Positions 10,358 through 21,737 of a stretch of 64,000 nucleotides of DNA are shown in pieces. A program made the position numbers and the translations under genes. The stretch's first letter is position 1. Every line of letters starts with the position of its first letter. Where the stretch lies: NCBI GenBank assembly GCA_015680685.1, contig MNCI01011117.1, forward strand, positions 33,717 to 97,716, given 5' to 3'. The notes beneath the pieces were generated by a model that was not told the origin of the DNA, did no database searches, and saw nothing but the letters and a program-made list of their open reading frames with translations. This DNA comes from Gnetum montanum (taxonomy: Eukaryota; Streptophyta; Gnetopsida; Gnetales; Gnetaceae).

Positions 10358-11011
10358 TGTTGGAAAAATAAAGACAAATACATTAATTTTTGTATTTCCT
10401 TTTATGGTGTATTTGATGTGGGGATGTGTTTTATCCCATATGTATTAGGATTGGGGTTTGGTCCTCATGTTTCCTCATAAATAGGAGGCTTGGTGGTTTA
10501 TCCCACATGTATTAGGATTGGGGTTTGGTCCTCATGTTTCTTCATAAATAGAAGGCTTGGGATAGCCTTTACAGTATGCTTTGAAGTGAAAGCATTGTAT
10601 CAAGGTTTTACCATGGAGACGTAAGTCTTGTTGGTGTTGATCTGAGATCTGTTGGAATAACACATTGGGTGCTTGGAAAAGTTACAAGGACGGCTTGTGT
10701 CCTAAAGATTTGAGAAGAATAGAAGGTAGATCAACCTTGTTGTGGAAGTAGAGTAAAAAGGGCCTAAACCACATAACTCTCTATGTTCTTGTGCTATTTT
10801 TACTATTTTCATTCTGCTTTCATTTTGTTATCACAGCAAATTTTTGCTAGAGTTTAGAACATTTTGAGAGTGATTTATAGTGTTTCTTGACCTACTACAG
10901 CGCAATATTTTGCCTCTAATAATTTATTTAGATCTGTAGGGTTCTAATAATTTCTCTAGAGCATTTGTAGCATGTTTTCAGATCTAATTGTTTTTAGATC
11001 TGATTATAACA
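10358..11011 (+). repeat. 3' LTR of the copia element
   Basis: It begins TGTTGGAAAAATA after the purine-rich AATGGGGAGTT and ends GATTATAACA. The length is about 654 bases. A block containing TCCCACATGTATTAGGATTGG occurs twice near 10435 and 10500, about 66 bases apart. The last about 435 bases pair with the truncated 5' LTR. Confidence 0.9.
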
Positions 11012-11013
11012 AC

Positions 11014-12830
11014 AACATCCCTTAGGATGTTCATATTGGCATACCTTATAACCATTGTCATCTTTAAAAATTCAGTCCATAAAATCCTCTACTGTAACAA
11101 TTTTTCCTTTATTTTTATAACTATCATGTCCGTTATCTCGCTTTTTTGCCTATCCTTATTTCTAATGAATACTCATTCAATTTTCTCTTCTACTATCTTA
11201 ACTATTTTTATAAACTTTTCATCTATAGAATCCTACATTTTCTCTACCTTTTTTTGCAATATCATTTCTTGATTTTTGAATAGGTAGGATCTTTTATTAA
11301 ATGACATCTTCTAATATTTCTTCTTCTTGTGTTTTACAAATCCTTAAATATATTTTCCTAATAGTAGGGTCTTTGTTGTATTCTTTGACTAATTTTCTTT
11401 CATACAATTCTTCTTCTTTCTTTGCTACTTGATCCAATAATCTTAAAATTCAATGAGTTATCATCTCTAATAATATTCCTTGGGTATATACTCAAAGGGT
11501 CCTTAACCCATTGATGATGTGTCATAGTTGTTCCCTTTGGGAAAATCCATGATCTAGGCATCTATGTGTCCCTTGTTTCCGTCCTTTGATTTATTTTCTT
11601 AGGTTTAAAACTATGGAATAATTTTGATATTCATCATTAAAGAGCTCTAGCGTGGTACTCCATCTTCTGATTGATTCTAGTTCTAAGGATCTATACCAAC
11701 TTTTTACTTTCTTTTTGAGTATTATGGGGAACAAATTTAATTTTTGCTAATTATTTTTTATGTTTTGTAGGACGTAAGCATTGTGGAAAGTCTAAAGGTG
11801 ATGTTGTTGATTTGCATTATATCATTCATTAAACTTCAAAATATTATTCATGAAAAATTGCTTGATGTAGCCATCCCTTAAATGCTTGGTAGTATGTACT
11901 TTGCTCCCTTGATGCTAATCATGCCTTGGGTAACTAGTAGGGGTTCTTCATAATCTTCAAGTTTGTATGCTTTGATGTAGTGATGACCACTCTAATGCTT
12001 ATAATGCTTTCTTCTTATATGTCTAATTCCTCTTTCATTGTCTTCTTCATAAAGATATCTTCTTTTGTTACTATGTCTCTTATGATCCCTTCTCCATTTT
12101 CTATTATAATCCCTTGATCTTTGCTCTCTCCTACTAGAGTCTATTGATGAGTATGATGAAGAGGATGGGAAATTTAGAGAATGATGTTGGCTAGTTCTCC
12201 TCCTATGACTCCTTGATTCATCTCTTCTAAATTTGTCAGAGGTCTTAGGCCTTGAATTTCCCCTAAGTCTAGAGTTTTCCTCATCTCTTCCAAGAGTTTT
12301 TGTAGGATCTAAATGTAATTTTGTCTCTATAATATCTTCAATATATATCAGTGGTGTTTGAAAATTGGATCTATGAGTCTAGTAAGAATTTTTAGCTTTA
12401 TATGGTTCATCCTCTTTCTTGGTAAGAATAATCATCTATGATTCACTTTTTTCTTTCCCCTATTCATATCTTTCTATCATAATAGCAACCCTTCTTGCTT
12501 GAGCCTTTGTTGGTTGATATGGCCTAGTCATATTCTTGATAACTTGGTACCCTTCTTGTGCATGATCAAGATTTTTTCTAGGAGGACTGGTTGAAGCATA
12601 GATAGTGGTGAGCATTCTAGTGGCAAGAAAATATTTCCCTATAAGTTCCTCTATCTAAATTATTCATCTTGATTGAAAATGAATGTGAACTTAGAATAAG
12701 AAGAATTAACATCAATACATGGTATTCTTTTTTGCATCAGTTTAATCAAATTTTCTTCATTATAGTTTCTATCATTACTTTCGTTAAGACAAATAGCAAG
12801 TGAAGATTTTACTTCAGATATGGAAGTCAT
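11014..12830 (-). pseudogene. Gag polyprotein, decayed (element F)
   Basis: The start chosen is the ATG at 12830 on the minus strand (MTSISEVKS). About 80-100 residues on, a decayed form of the family block SKFTFIFNQDE ... GNIFLP can be read. Many stops follow. The nucleotide sequence still aligns along its length with gag of A, B and C, including the region near 11640-11720 and the knuckle at 11014-11040. There is no usable frame. Confidence 0.7.
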
Positions 12831-12954
12831 TTTTTAAATTTTGTTAACAATTAAATGTGTGTATGTTTTGAAAAATTATTCTATGAAATATTAACTTGAT
12901 AGTACTTGATACAATGAATTATGTAAGATCAACTAACTAGAAAACATTAACACA

Positions 12955-12972
12955 TCCTCAGCAATGGTACCA
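12955..12972 (-). other. Primer binding site, tRNA-Asp type (element F)
   Basis: The minus strand reads TGGTACCATTGCTGAGGA, a decayed match to the tRNA-Asp site, adjacent to the LTR. Confidence 0.65.
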
Positions 12973-12973
12973 A

Positions 12974-13826
12974 TGATGAGTGGCATATGATTCCAATATT
13001 CATTCATAAAAATCACAAGCATTCACACACGACTGGATCATAATCTATAAATGACCAATGTAAGTATACTAGTAAGTTGATAAGAAGTTCACGATCATTG
13101 TATTCTTACTTAGAGTTAATGAAGTGTGGAACATGTAATTTAACTCTTAGTGAGGTATATGATTTAATGATGTCATTGGCTCTTAAGTGTGCTAAGTGTA
13201 AACATGATGAAAATGAATGTAAATTCTATTACTAAGTATAACGAAAATATAAAACTATTCTAGTGTATTGGAGATAAGTATCCATTCTTGCTTTTTCATA
13301 CATGTCATGGGCTGATGTAATTGTTACTAGGAGCATCAAGTAACTTTACTATTAAGTGAATCAAGCAAAGTCACTATTAGCTTACTAAACAATTATACTT
13401 TGCACTCAAAACTAGTCATACTCATTCCACCTTACTAGCAAACATCATAATATTAAAAGATGTTGGGAATGTAAATGACATAGTAAAAGTGAACAATAGA
13501 GGAAAGTAAATATATTCTATGTGATATGCTATAATAATAAAGAAACAATCTTGATCTTTATTGTCATTCATGAATTATGTCTAGGAGCAATCCACTCGAA
13601 TAAAGATGTCATACAACTGTTAATCACCACACTTCAAATATTCACAACTAACTCTAAATTTACATAACTAAACTACAATAATTTTGCTAAGTGTTGGTAA
13701 AAAATCTATTCTTGGATGTGATGATGAGCTCATATTTATAAGCATGACTATGGTCCACTACATTGTATCTCCAACATTGTATAGTGAGCTATGGTATTGT
13801 AGTTCTTCATATCAAATATTTCATCA
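12974..13826 (-). repeat. 5' LTR of element F
   Basis: In plus-strand text it starts TGATGAGTGG and ends TTTCATCA. The length, 853 bases, fits the family (849-984). A TATA-like TTTATAAG occurs near 13735. The U3 lacks clear GATATC palindromes. It keeps TGTATAG and GGTATTG remnants at the same place. Confidence 0.7.
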
Positions 13827-14349
13827 ACATCACAATACCACATAACCCAAGATAGCATGACATAATAATAAGGACCAAACGTAAGCTATGCGTAACTATC
13901 CCTAATGCCCACTTTATAGAGAGGGGTAGTGGCCTAAGCCAAAGATGTTTGTAGCAAGCCTAATAAGTCTTTCCATATGATTGCAACACTAATTCCTTTT
14001 TAGGATTAAGAAGATTGATTTCAACAAAAAAAGGTATGCATAGATTACAAAAATATGAAAATAGATTTTGTATGCATAATAAGATCAATAAGAAAAATAA
14101 TTTATTATTTAGCTCTATGAAAAATCAATGGAATATTAACAAAGCTTGAAACTTTAGAATATTATTTAGATTGTAGATCAAAATTAGTAGATTAGTTACA
14201 AATGATTACCATCACATGTTTATGTATAAATGATTAATGAAACATCACATATCTTATGTTGAGAAGCTTAAGGATAAAATGACATTTTGTTGAAAATGTT
14301 GAAATAGTCCGTATCTTGATGAATGATGAAAATCATAATTTCCATTAGC
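13827..14349. other. AT-rich stretch, no gene seen
   Basis: Short A/T-rich sequence with no open frame of note, no LTR ends and no repeat shared with the rest of the window. Confidence 0.5.
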
Positions 14350-15329
14350 TATGACATTGCATCAATGAGATTACTACTACAACATTGAATTCTATGATGC
14401 TACATCACATATCCATCATCTCTTAGTTAGTCCTCACATGTAAATACATGCATTTAGCTCGTGAACAGGTCATAGTTTTAGTTATTTATAAGGAAACTAT
14501 GTTAGTTTTATTTTAGGGCAATGTTGGAACCCCAAAATATTTATAATATAAGTATACCCCAAGATATAAGAATCAAACCTATAACATGGAACTTTTATAT
14601 CAAGAGTCTTTACCACTAGCCTAATACCTCATTATTATCAATTTCATTTCTTCAATTGTAGCAACCAAGTGTTCACAACATATGTTTAAGTTAGTTTTCT
14701 AGAGTCCTTATTCAATAGTTATGCTTGGATGTACCTATGAATGACAATAAAGACCAAGATTAATTTATTTACATTACAACAATTTAACTTTAATTAAATT
14801 CACTTTCTTGCATTTATTTTCTTATATTTATTTATTATTTTCCTAGCATAGCATGTACATTTTCATGCATGTCAATCATGGTGGAATGAATGTGACATGA
14901 TCTCGAGCATTAAACTTGCATTACCTTCATAATCCAAGCAAATAGGCATTTGGTAGATCTAGCAAGTAGTGTGAATATCCAAGAACATGATAGAAGATCA
15001 TAAAATAGACACTCATTGCCATAGACTAGATTAGGATTTACTAGCTACTATTAGTTATTTAAATTATTAAGTCTAATGTCTTTCTTTTATATAGAATTAG
15101 ACATATGGATCATATCACATAAGTAATCATGTGCCTTAGGTTTAATTATATATTGAGAGTCCACTACGAATGTGACTAGAAATATGATGACCTATGATTA
15201 ACCCATGTTACTTCTAGATGTACAACCTAGCTCATAACACCCCTATTAATTATCTATAAAAGCTCATAAATAACTAATAAAACTATTACAAAACATCTTA
15301 GGATTTTGACTTAACCTTGATTTACTAAA
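14350..15329 (+). repeat. Decayed family LTR H (plus orientation) with a nested short repeat
   Basis: The order matches LTRs D and E: a TATTTATAAGG TATA-like site at 14485; a GGATGTACC...ATGACAATAAAGACC block at 14728; then TTTATT-rich sequence; GGAATGAATGTGACATGATC...GAGCATTAAA at 14881-14918; and a weak copy of the last 100 bases near 15200. Both ends are unclear. It is too decayed for exact borders. Confidence 0.5.
14552..14630 (-). repeat. Possible tRNA-derived SINE, copy 1
   Basis: On the minus strand TAGGCTAGTGG (A-box-like, 14612-14622) is followed after about 30 bases by GGTTTGATTC (B-box-like, 14570-14579). The tail ATATCTTGGGGTATAC follows. The order and spacing of internal RNA polymerase III promoter boxes, and the shared tail, match copies at 54.7 and 62.0 kb. 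It lies inside LTR H. This copy has lost about 45 bases between the B box and the tail. Confidence 0.5.
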
Positions 15330-15330
15330 N

Positions 15331-15468
15331 TGGAAGAGAACATAGATGGAAAAAAGAGGAAAAGGCCAACTAGTGTAGAGAACTGTGGCTTAATTAGGAG
15401 ACGTTCTTCTGAAGCGAGGCCTGATGATGGTGATTATTTGGATCTTCGATATGACTCCATGGCTGCAA
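15331..15468 (+). CDS. Exon-like open segment of unknown gene, bounded by single Ns
   Basis: A 138-base block lies between an N at 15330 and an N at 15469. It is richer in G and C than its AT-rich surroundings. One frame, starting at 15333, is open throughout (45 codons). It encodes a basic patch KKRKRP and then an acidic segment DDGDYLDLRYDSMAA. The other two plus frames stop early. The basic patch could be a nuclear localisation signal; that is inference. I do not recognise the protein. It looks like an exon inserted by scaffolding rather than part of the local repeats. Confidence 0.4.
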
Positions 15469-15469
15469 N

Positions 15470-16744
15470 AATAATCAAAGTACATAAGAAGATGATCCTA
15501 ACTACATCTATTTTACCTCAATTGAACTTCTAGAAATAAATTTATTCATATTTGAAGTTTATGAAATAAATAAAGAAAATAATATTAATAAAATAGCAAT
15601 TTTTCATAAAATTTAGTGCATGCCAAAATGAAAAATGATCCTTGTGACATTTGGAATAAGATGTTAAAGACAAAAATTTCATAACATGCGTTATTATTTA
15701 TTTATAAAATTAGGTACATGGTTTACATCTTCAAAATCTACACAAGTTTTCTATTCTACAAAAATATAAAAATTATTTTCAAAGTTTAAAGGATTCATAT
15801 TATACAAAATTGACCCACTTGCCATCCCATTTTGGCATTTTTCTAGATACTTTATGCTCTCTACATTAAAATGTACAAAGAGTTAGAACCCCTCAAATAA
15901 GAAAGGTTATTTTATGTTCCTATGCATGAAGCAGATAAGGTTTTGACCAAAAGTCTTAGGATATAGGTCAAACAAAGATTTCCAATTAAATATTCAATGA
16001 TATTTCAAAGTCTAGAAATGTAAAAGAATTTTCAAAAGTTTAAATATTAAATATGTAACACAGGAGTCTTTGAAGGATAGGTCTTGGTTACCCTTACTAC
16101 TAAAAATATACTAACAAATCTTCAAACAACTTCACTAATAACATAAGATTATTTCAGTGACCTAAGTGAGTCTCTAATGGTTAAGCCTTGGTAATAGCCT
16201 TGTTGCTAACATCATCAATGATCATGGCACAAACTTTATAACCCATGTCTTAACTATGCCTCGCCGCACATCATTACGTCAACTACTCAATGTCATGGTC
16301 TTAAATAGTTTCCAAGTAGCACATGCAATTACAAATCAAATTACATAGGAAATCAATCCAAACTCCTATTTCCATAGTTTCCACTATCAATTAAGCAAAT
16401 TTAGTTATAATTTACAACTTTTTTCATAAGTGTTGGTGCTCGTTTGGGACTGCCAATGTTTACGTCGATCTTGTGACTAGGATCATAGGAAACGAAGGTG
16501 TTCCTTCAAACTTGAGTTTAAGTTGTTGCTAGTCTCTGGAAACACCAAGGCCCTGATACCTCTAAAAAAACTCAATGCTAATAAAGCAAACTAAGCTTAA
16601 ATGTGTGTTTGCTATTATGAATGTTGAAATGGTTGGGTTTGTATATGAAACTATAACTAGCCATTATAATAGAAATTCAGCTAACCTTGTTGAATGCTAT
16701 GAGTTATTAAAGATTCATGTTTTGTCAAGTCTCTTACTCTATAC
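15470..16744. other. AT-rich stretch, no gene seen
   Basis: No long open frame, LTR ends or recognised protein. The sequence has many stops in all frames and is likely old decayed repeat. Confidence 0.5.
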
Positions 16745-16906
16745 AGTCCAAGTGCCCTATTCGATAGTTATAACTACCATAGAAATTAAATGATATAGTT
16801 TCCAAGTGCCCTATTCGATAGTTACAACATCATGAAAAATTAAAATTTGTTACAACTATCATAGAAATTAAATGTTATAGTTTCCAAGTGTCCTATTCAT
16901 ATAGGA
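16745..16906. repeat. Short tandem repeat, about 2.5 units
   Basis: CCAAGTGCCCTATTCGATAGTT occurs at about 16748 and 16801, and a shorter variant CCAAGTGTCCTATTC at about 16883. The units share ACTATCATAGAAATTAAATG between copies. Spacings are about 53 and 82 bases. Confidence 0.75.
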
Positions 16907-17104
16907 CGTTAGATAATTGTCCTACAAATCCTCAACATTTTGAGCTCCTTCAATGATAATTTCATTCCCTTAAGAGAGCATGGTTCATTGAATTTAGTTT
17001 TAAAGATATTTAATTTCTAACTATTGAGTAGCTTCTTGTAATAACATGTTTTTTAATGATTTGATTCAATGCACCAAGGCCCATGTGATTTTTAATGAGG
17101 TTGG

Positions 17105-17760
17105 AATGTGGCCTCACAAATGAGTTTCACTTGTTGATGTAGTGAGGTGTTGAAGTGGTGATGATGATGTGGCATTGTGTTGATGTGCCAAAGCTAGTTC
17201 ATCAACTAAATTTTAACTTCATGAAATAGCTCTACATGCTGATGTGGCATAGTGTTGATGTCACGATGATGTCATTGATGCTCACATGGTAGAGTTATAG
17301 AGGCTAAAATCACCCTCACAAACTGGCTCTACAAGCTAACATGGTGCTTTGCTAATGTCATTAATAATGTCATGTAGATATGGCAGAGGTAGCAAAACTC
17401 ATCTAGATGAAAATTGGTGTTTCATATATATGCTAACATGACATTACTAATGTCATGCTAATGTGGAGCCATGCTAAAGCTAGTTTGTAGAGAAGAAATT
17501 TCACCCTTCAAACTAACTCAAAAAGCTAATGTGGTGGGAAGCTGAAGTAGCAAAGTCATCATGGCACTACTAAAGTCATGCTGATGTCATGCTAACATGG
17601 ATAGAAGATGACGTGACTGAGGCTGAAAAACTCATCTAGATAAAAAAAATGATCTAAATCTAGATGTTGACATGGCAGCTTGCCACGTGAAAGAGTGGGT
17701 CTATAGTGATGAAAATCATTCTTATGAATAGGCTCGATAGTGTGCTAATGTGAAGAAAAG
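17105..17760. repeat. Degenerate tandem repeat, unit about 100-200 bases
   Basis: A module like CACAAACTGGCTCTACAAGC followed by TAATGTGGTG recurs near 17113, 17212, 17310, 17502 and 17728. The intervening sequence is rich in GCTGATGTGGCA and AAACTCATCTAGAT. The copies are diverged. Spacing suggests a unit near 100 bases, with later units doubled. Confidence 0.5.
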
Positions 17761-17769
17761 ATGACATGG

Positions 17770-18877
17770 AAAGCTGATACGTGGCAAAGCTAATGGTGGC
17801 ATTAAAAGATCAATATGAGGTTTTAAGCACCTAAATGGATGAATCTCATCAAATGAGAATCTACGAATACCCAAAAGCTCTTTATTGAACCAATCCCACA
17901 AAGCTTATGAGATGTTTTTGTTTCTTATTATATGAAATATTGCAACTTAGACTTTTCATCATTTCTCTAAGGTTTTCATACTAGATCTTGATTGAAATAA
18001 CTTATGAGGCCGATGTAATTATGCTATGTTATTCTTCAAGCCATTATGGTCATAACACTCCTAATAAGTTGGATACATTGATAATGACTTATGAAGCTTC
18101 CTTTCCTTTCTTATTTAGATTTTTAATATCCTTGCTAAGCCTTCTCTTCCTTCATAATCTCATATCCTTATTGTAAGGAGCTAATGGTAGGACCACAAGA
18201 AAAAAAACTACAGTTAATGGGAGCATTAGGTTTAAAGTGAGTGCAATGAAGCTTGTTTCTCACAGGGTTTTCCATGGCTAAAACAATTTCTACTTCAAGT
18301 ATCCTTAGCATAGCTCATCTCATTATTTTTGCAATTTTATGACTTAAATTGAATAATAGCTTCTGTGCTAAATCCAAAAAGGAACTAGAGCTAAAGATTT
18401 TATTTTAAAGTAATAAGTTAAGCTTGTTCATTCAACTAGATTTTATAATCCACAAAAGCTATTATTCCAAAGATCTTTTCAAGCTTACTACATGGGAATC
18501 TGGAAATGCTTAAAGGAACATAAACCATTGTTCAAGCTTTAATATGTCCATAGTTCTTTAGCTTAGAAACCCTCTCTTCTTTTAGCATGGAATCTCCTTC
18601 TATTCTTAAGCTCTTCTTTCTTTTCAATAATAATTTACTTCTAGCACTAAAACCTTATAAAGTTTACTCCATGAAATAGCAAAAAATGTACCAACAATAA
18701 GTATTTTCATAAGCCTATTTCCTATTTTCTTCTTCCAACTAATGCCCTTAAGGTCTAAAGACTTGTAACAAATATATAGAGACTCAAAATCAAAATCAAT
18801 TTGAACTTACAATATCCATATTAAATACACTATGCATCCACATGTCGAAATCGTATCCAAACATTAGTTGACATAGC
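17770..18877. other. No gene seen
   Basis: AT-rich sequence with short chance open frames only. The last five bases, ATAGC (18873-18877), act as the left flank duplication of element B. Confidence 0.5.
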
Positions 18878-19738
18878 TGATGAGCAGTGAGGTATCCCTA
18901 TGCTCAACCATATGAATATGAGCATTCACGTGCAACCCATCAAACTCCAAGGATTAAGTGCTTATGTGCCTACATAGAACTAGGATGAGTTATGTAGTCG
19001 TTGTCTTCCCAAGCTTACTTGTAAGGCACAATTGTATGGTTAAGTAAACTCGAGGTATATGATCTTTATTTTTATTTATATTTTCTATCTTATTCTCTTA
19101 AGTGTGTGCAATGAAAATATTTAATTAACTAATGGGTTTTTTGTAACTCTAATATGAATCAAATCCTAACACCAGCATTCGTTCCCACTCTCCAGACACA
19201 TCCTAAACCAATGTAACACTATTGGGATTACCAAATGCTTGTCATTACTAGGTTACCAAGTGTTCCACGTATGCTCAAAGTGGTCATGTTAAGTGTGCTA
19301 ATTCGTTGAGAATTAATAGTTCTATAAAAATAACATTAATTAACTAATGAAAGCATTGAATAACTATAAATAACATTAAATGCAATAAGTAAGCTATTTT
19401 GAATGTTACAAGGTTTATCACAAAGTTCATCTTTATTTCCAGACAAAAAGTGTGCTCATGTAGACAATGCTCAAATAAAGATCCGTTCACTCTCTGACTC
19501 CTACTGTGGGCACTCCAAAATAATTCAAACTCTGGAATAGAAAAACTGCAAGAGTTCAGCTAAGGGACTAAAAAACTAATACCCAAGACCAAGTGCCCAT
19601 GTCTCTTATTTATAGCCAATGAGATAGGCTCCAACATCATGTGTTCGATATTGCTTGGCCCATTTGATATCTCATATCCGATATTGAGCATCCAATATCG
19701 TGGGTCTAATATCAGGTCGCTTATTTGGTGACTCATCA
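18878..19738 (-). repeat. 3' LTR of element B
   Basis: Plus-strand text starts TGATGAGCAGTGAGG and ends GACTCATCA; the length is 861 bases. A TATA box lies near 19607-19616 (ATAAATAAG on the minus strand). U3 between TATA and the outer end holds five ATATC/GATAT-type repeats (19647, 19668, 19679, 19694, 19710). An AATAAAGAT block lies at 19472. Confidence 0.9.
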
Positions 19739-19775
19739 TACCCCCACAACTAAATGAAAATTTGTCCTTGAGTTC
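19739..19775 (-). other. 3' polypurine tract and conserved upstream block (element B)
   Basis: The minus strand reads AACTCAAGGACAAATTTTCA, then TTTAGTTGTGGGGGTA, directly before the LTR start TGATGA. The G-rich tract primes plus-strand synthesis. C and E have the same arrangement. Confidence 0.85.
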
Positions 19776-21737
19776 CTTACAAAATATTAGGAAGGTATGA
19801 AATTATTAACTGAATGACACTAACAGTGACATGGAATGACATACTCAAAGTGCCCAGTGAACATATTAACAACCATATTACAACATTGGTGTTCATACCC
19901 ATTGTAGTGAACATTGTACACAGATGACATCCAAACCCTCATTTAATAGCTTGAAGAGAGAGAGAAAAGAAAATGAGGTGTGTTGCTGCCAGTTGTCAAA
20001 AATGTGCACACCATTATTCGTCCATGACCACATGGCTAAGCATGTTCCTTGTGCCAATGCTCTAGCTCCAGTCCATCCTGAGTGCTCCCTCCTATCCTAG
20101 TTCATTGTTCATGTGATCACCATCTACATGCACAACACAATCATGAATTAGAAAGGATAGATAAGATATAATGCAATTGGTACCTTGACTTGATATGAAA
20201 CACATTGGCTAGGGTATGAGTATGGCAAATACTAGGTTAAAGGTTTGTAAGTGATAACTACCCAAGGTGTAGGGGTGTGATGAGTAATGGAATGGAAAAA
20301 TGTGTGATAGGCCCCCACAACTAAGAGCAAACCTTCGGTAATAATAGGATGGAAAACGAAAGAAAAAGGAAGATAAGAGGAATAACAATGGTGAAGCCAA
20401 TAAAAATGCATAGAAGGGAAGAGAAAAACAAAAACGGATGTCATGGATGGGGTGAAACAAGAAATAGTTGATTACAAAAAATGTTTAAGGGAAAGAACTT
20501 AACAATTACACCAAAAAGGAATGCCAGTGGGTCCTCCCCAAAGCAACCTCATGCCCTTTATGTCCTAACAAACCCACAAATCAAAGAGTCTGTAGGCTCT
20601 AGGAATGACATATGGAGACAATAGTTAAGAATGTACCCATAAGAATTTACCAAAGAATAACAATGCGCCAACCAAAATATAGACTAATCATAAAACCAGC
20701 AATGAGGTAGAATATGAGAAGCAATATGGAAAAAGAAGAGAGAATGGAATGGAATCCAAAAATAAAGGTTGTGTAAAGTCCCTTATGTATTATGTGGTTA
20801 AGGTGACTTAATAAAATTCAGCCAAATCCAAACTAAAACTAACCACATCCAGTGACCTCGCATCAACACTTAACCAACCCATCCTCCCGAAGCAACAAGA
20901 ATGCTTCCATAGAGCAACCGCCATCCCAAAAAGAGAAGAATGGAGAAGCAGGAAGTGAGAAAGGGCCTTAGTTAGAGGGAACCTTCAAGAATGGGTAGCA
21001 TGTCTTTCTAGTGTCATAACTAGTGCTTATAGCCCATGTTCTGTTATTATGTCTAAGGGGTATGCTTTGAATTGCCACCAGTTTTCTTTTCTTTTCTTTT
21101 TTCTTCTTTTTTTTATATGTGGGAACCACACCATGCAAAGACTTATTTAATTTTTTCAACTTCCTAATATTAGTCACCAATGAAAGGGCGGAAAACTTAT
21201 GAAAAAACATCCAAGTATCCAAGAGAATAGCCAACACAAATGCATCGAAACCCCCTTGAAGTCACACCCTTTTCAATCCATTTGAATCTTTCTTTGGTTT
21301 GAAGAATACCAAGCCACAAATTCATTAATATGTTTGATTAGAAAAAGGGATAGTATAGTTCCAAAACAAAGGAAGACTATAGAGTTGAATGGATGAATGA
21401 ACGACGTGGACTCATTGCTTGTTTTATCAAAAGAAACCATATGTTAGCATCGACATTAAAAGTCAAAGGTAAAAATCAAACATTAATAAGCAACACTATT
21501 ATAGTACAATCCACCATCATGAGCACTAATTATATGATGAGTGAGAATAAATCAAACAAAATGTAATAGAGAAAGAAATAGTAAAAATGTTAACAATGGT
21601 GTAAAAAAAACAAGTAAATATGAAAAATGTGTAAAACAAAAAAGACAAAAGAAACTGAGAGCTTAGAATAATTAGCATTGCTAGCCATCTCCCCCATGAC
21701 TGAGTTGGAAGGAGGAGACCCAAAATAATGAGCAGGG
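19776..21737 (-). other. 3' noncoding region of element B with internal polypurine-like tract
   Basis: There is no long sense frame. At 20311-20325 the minus strand reads CTTAGTTGTGGGGGCC, a second copy of the polypurine-tract sequence. Sequence from about 20320 to 21737 aligns with C at 42.5-44.4 kb, including AGTGACCTCGCA (20850) and TAAGGGGTATGCTTTGAATT (21053). The extra ORF that C carries between its two tracts is missing here. Only about 0.5 kb separates the two tracts, against 3.3 kb in C. Confidence 0.7.

Larger units (their letters stand above)
7917..11011 (+). mobile_element. Ty1/copia retrotransposon, internally deleted
   Basis: Two direct LTR copies enclose only about 2 kb. The interior encodes, in order, copia gag, knuckle, protease remnant, GAG-pre-integrase and then the RT tail plus RNase H. 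Integrase core and most of RT are missing. The 5' LTR lacks roughly its first 215 bases. A primer binding site complementary to initiator tRNA-Met follows the 5' LTR. No target duplication can be scored because the left end is lost. Confidence 0.9.
11012..13826 (-). mobile_element. Athila-like element F, truncated (5' LTR and gag)
   Basis: Directly after the copia LTR the sequence continues as the zinc-knuckle end of an Athila-like gag (CAACATCCCTTAGGATG, matching B at about 26030). It runs on through gag to a primer binding site and a full-length LTR. Protease and pol are missing at the copia border. F is AT-rich and more decayed than A-E, so it is probably older. Confidence 0.8.

Noticed and set aside
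10988-11272. 94-codon hydrophobic frame starting in the copia LTR
   Set aside because: It spans the LTR border into antisense of element F gag; Ile/Phe/Ser-rich because of AT-rich antisense.
20209-20460. 83- and 70-codon minus frames in the B 3' region as an env-like ORF
   Set aside because: Rich in Phe, Tyr and Ser from pyrimidine tracts, overlapping each other in two frames, and not conserved in C.
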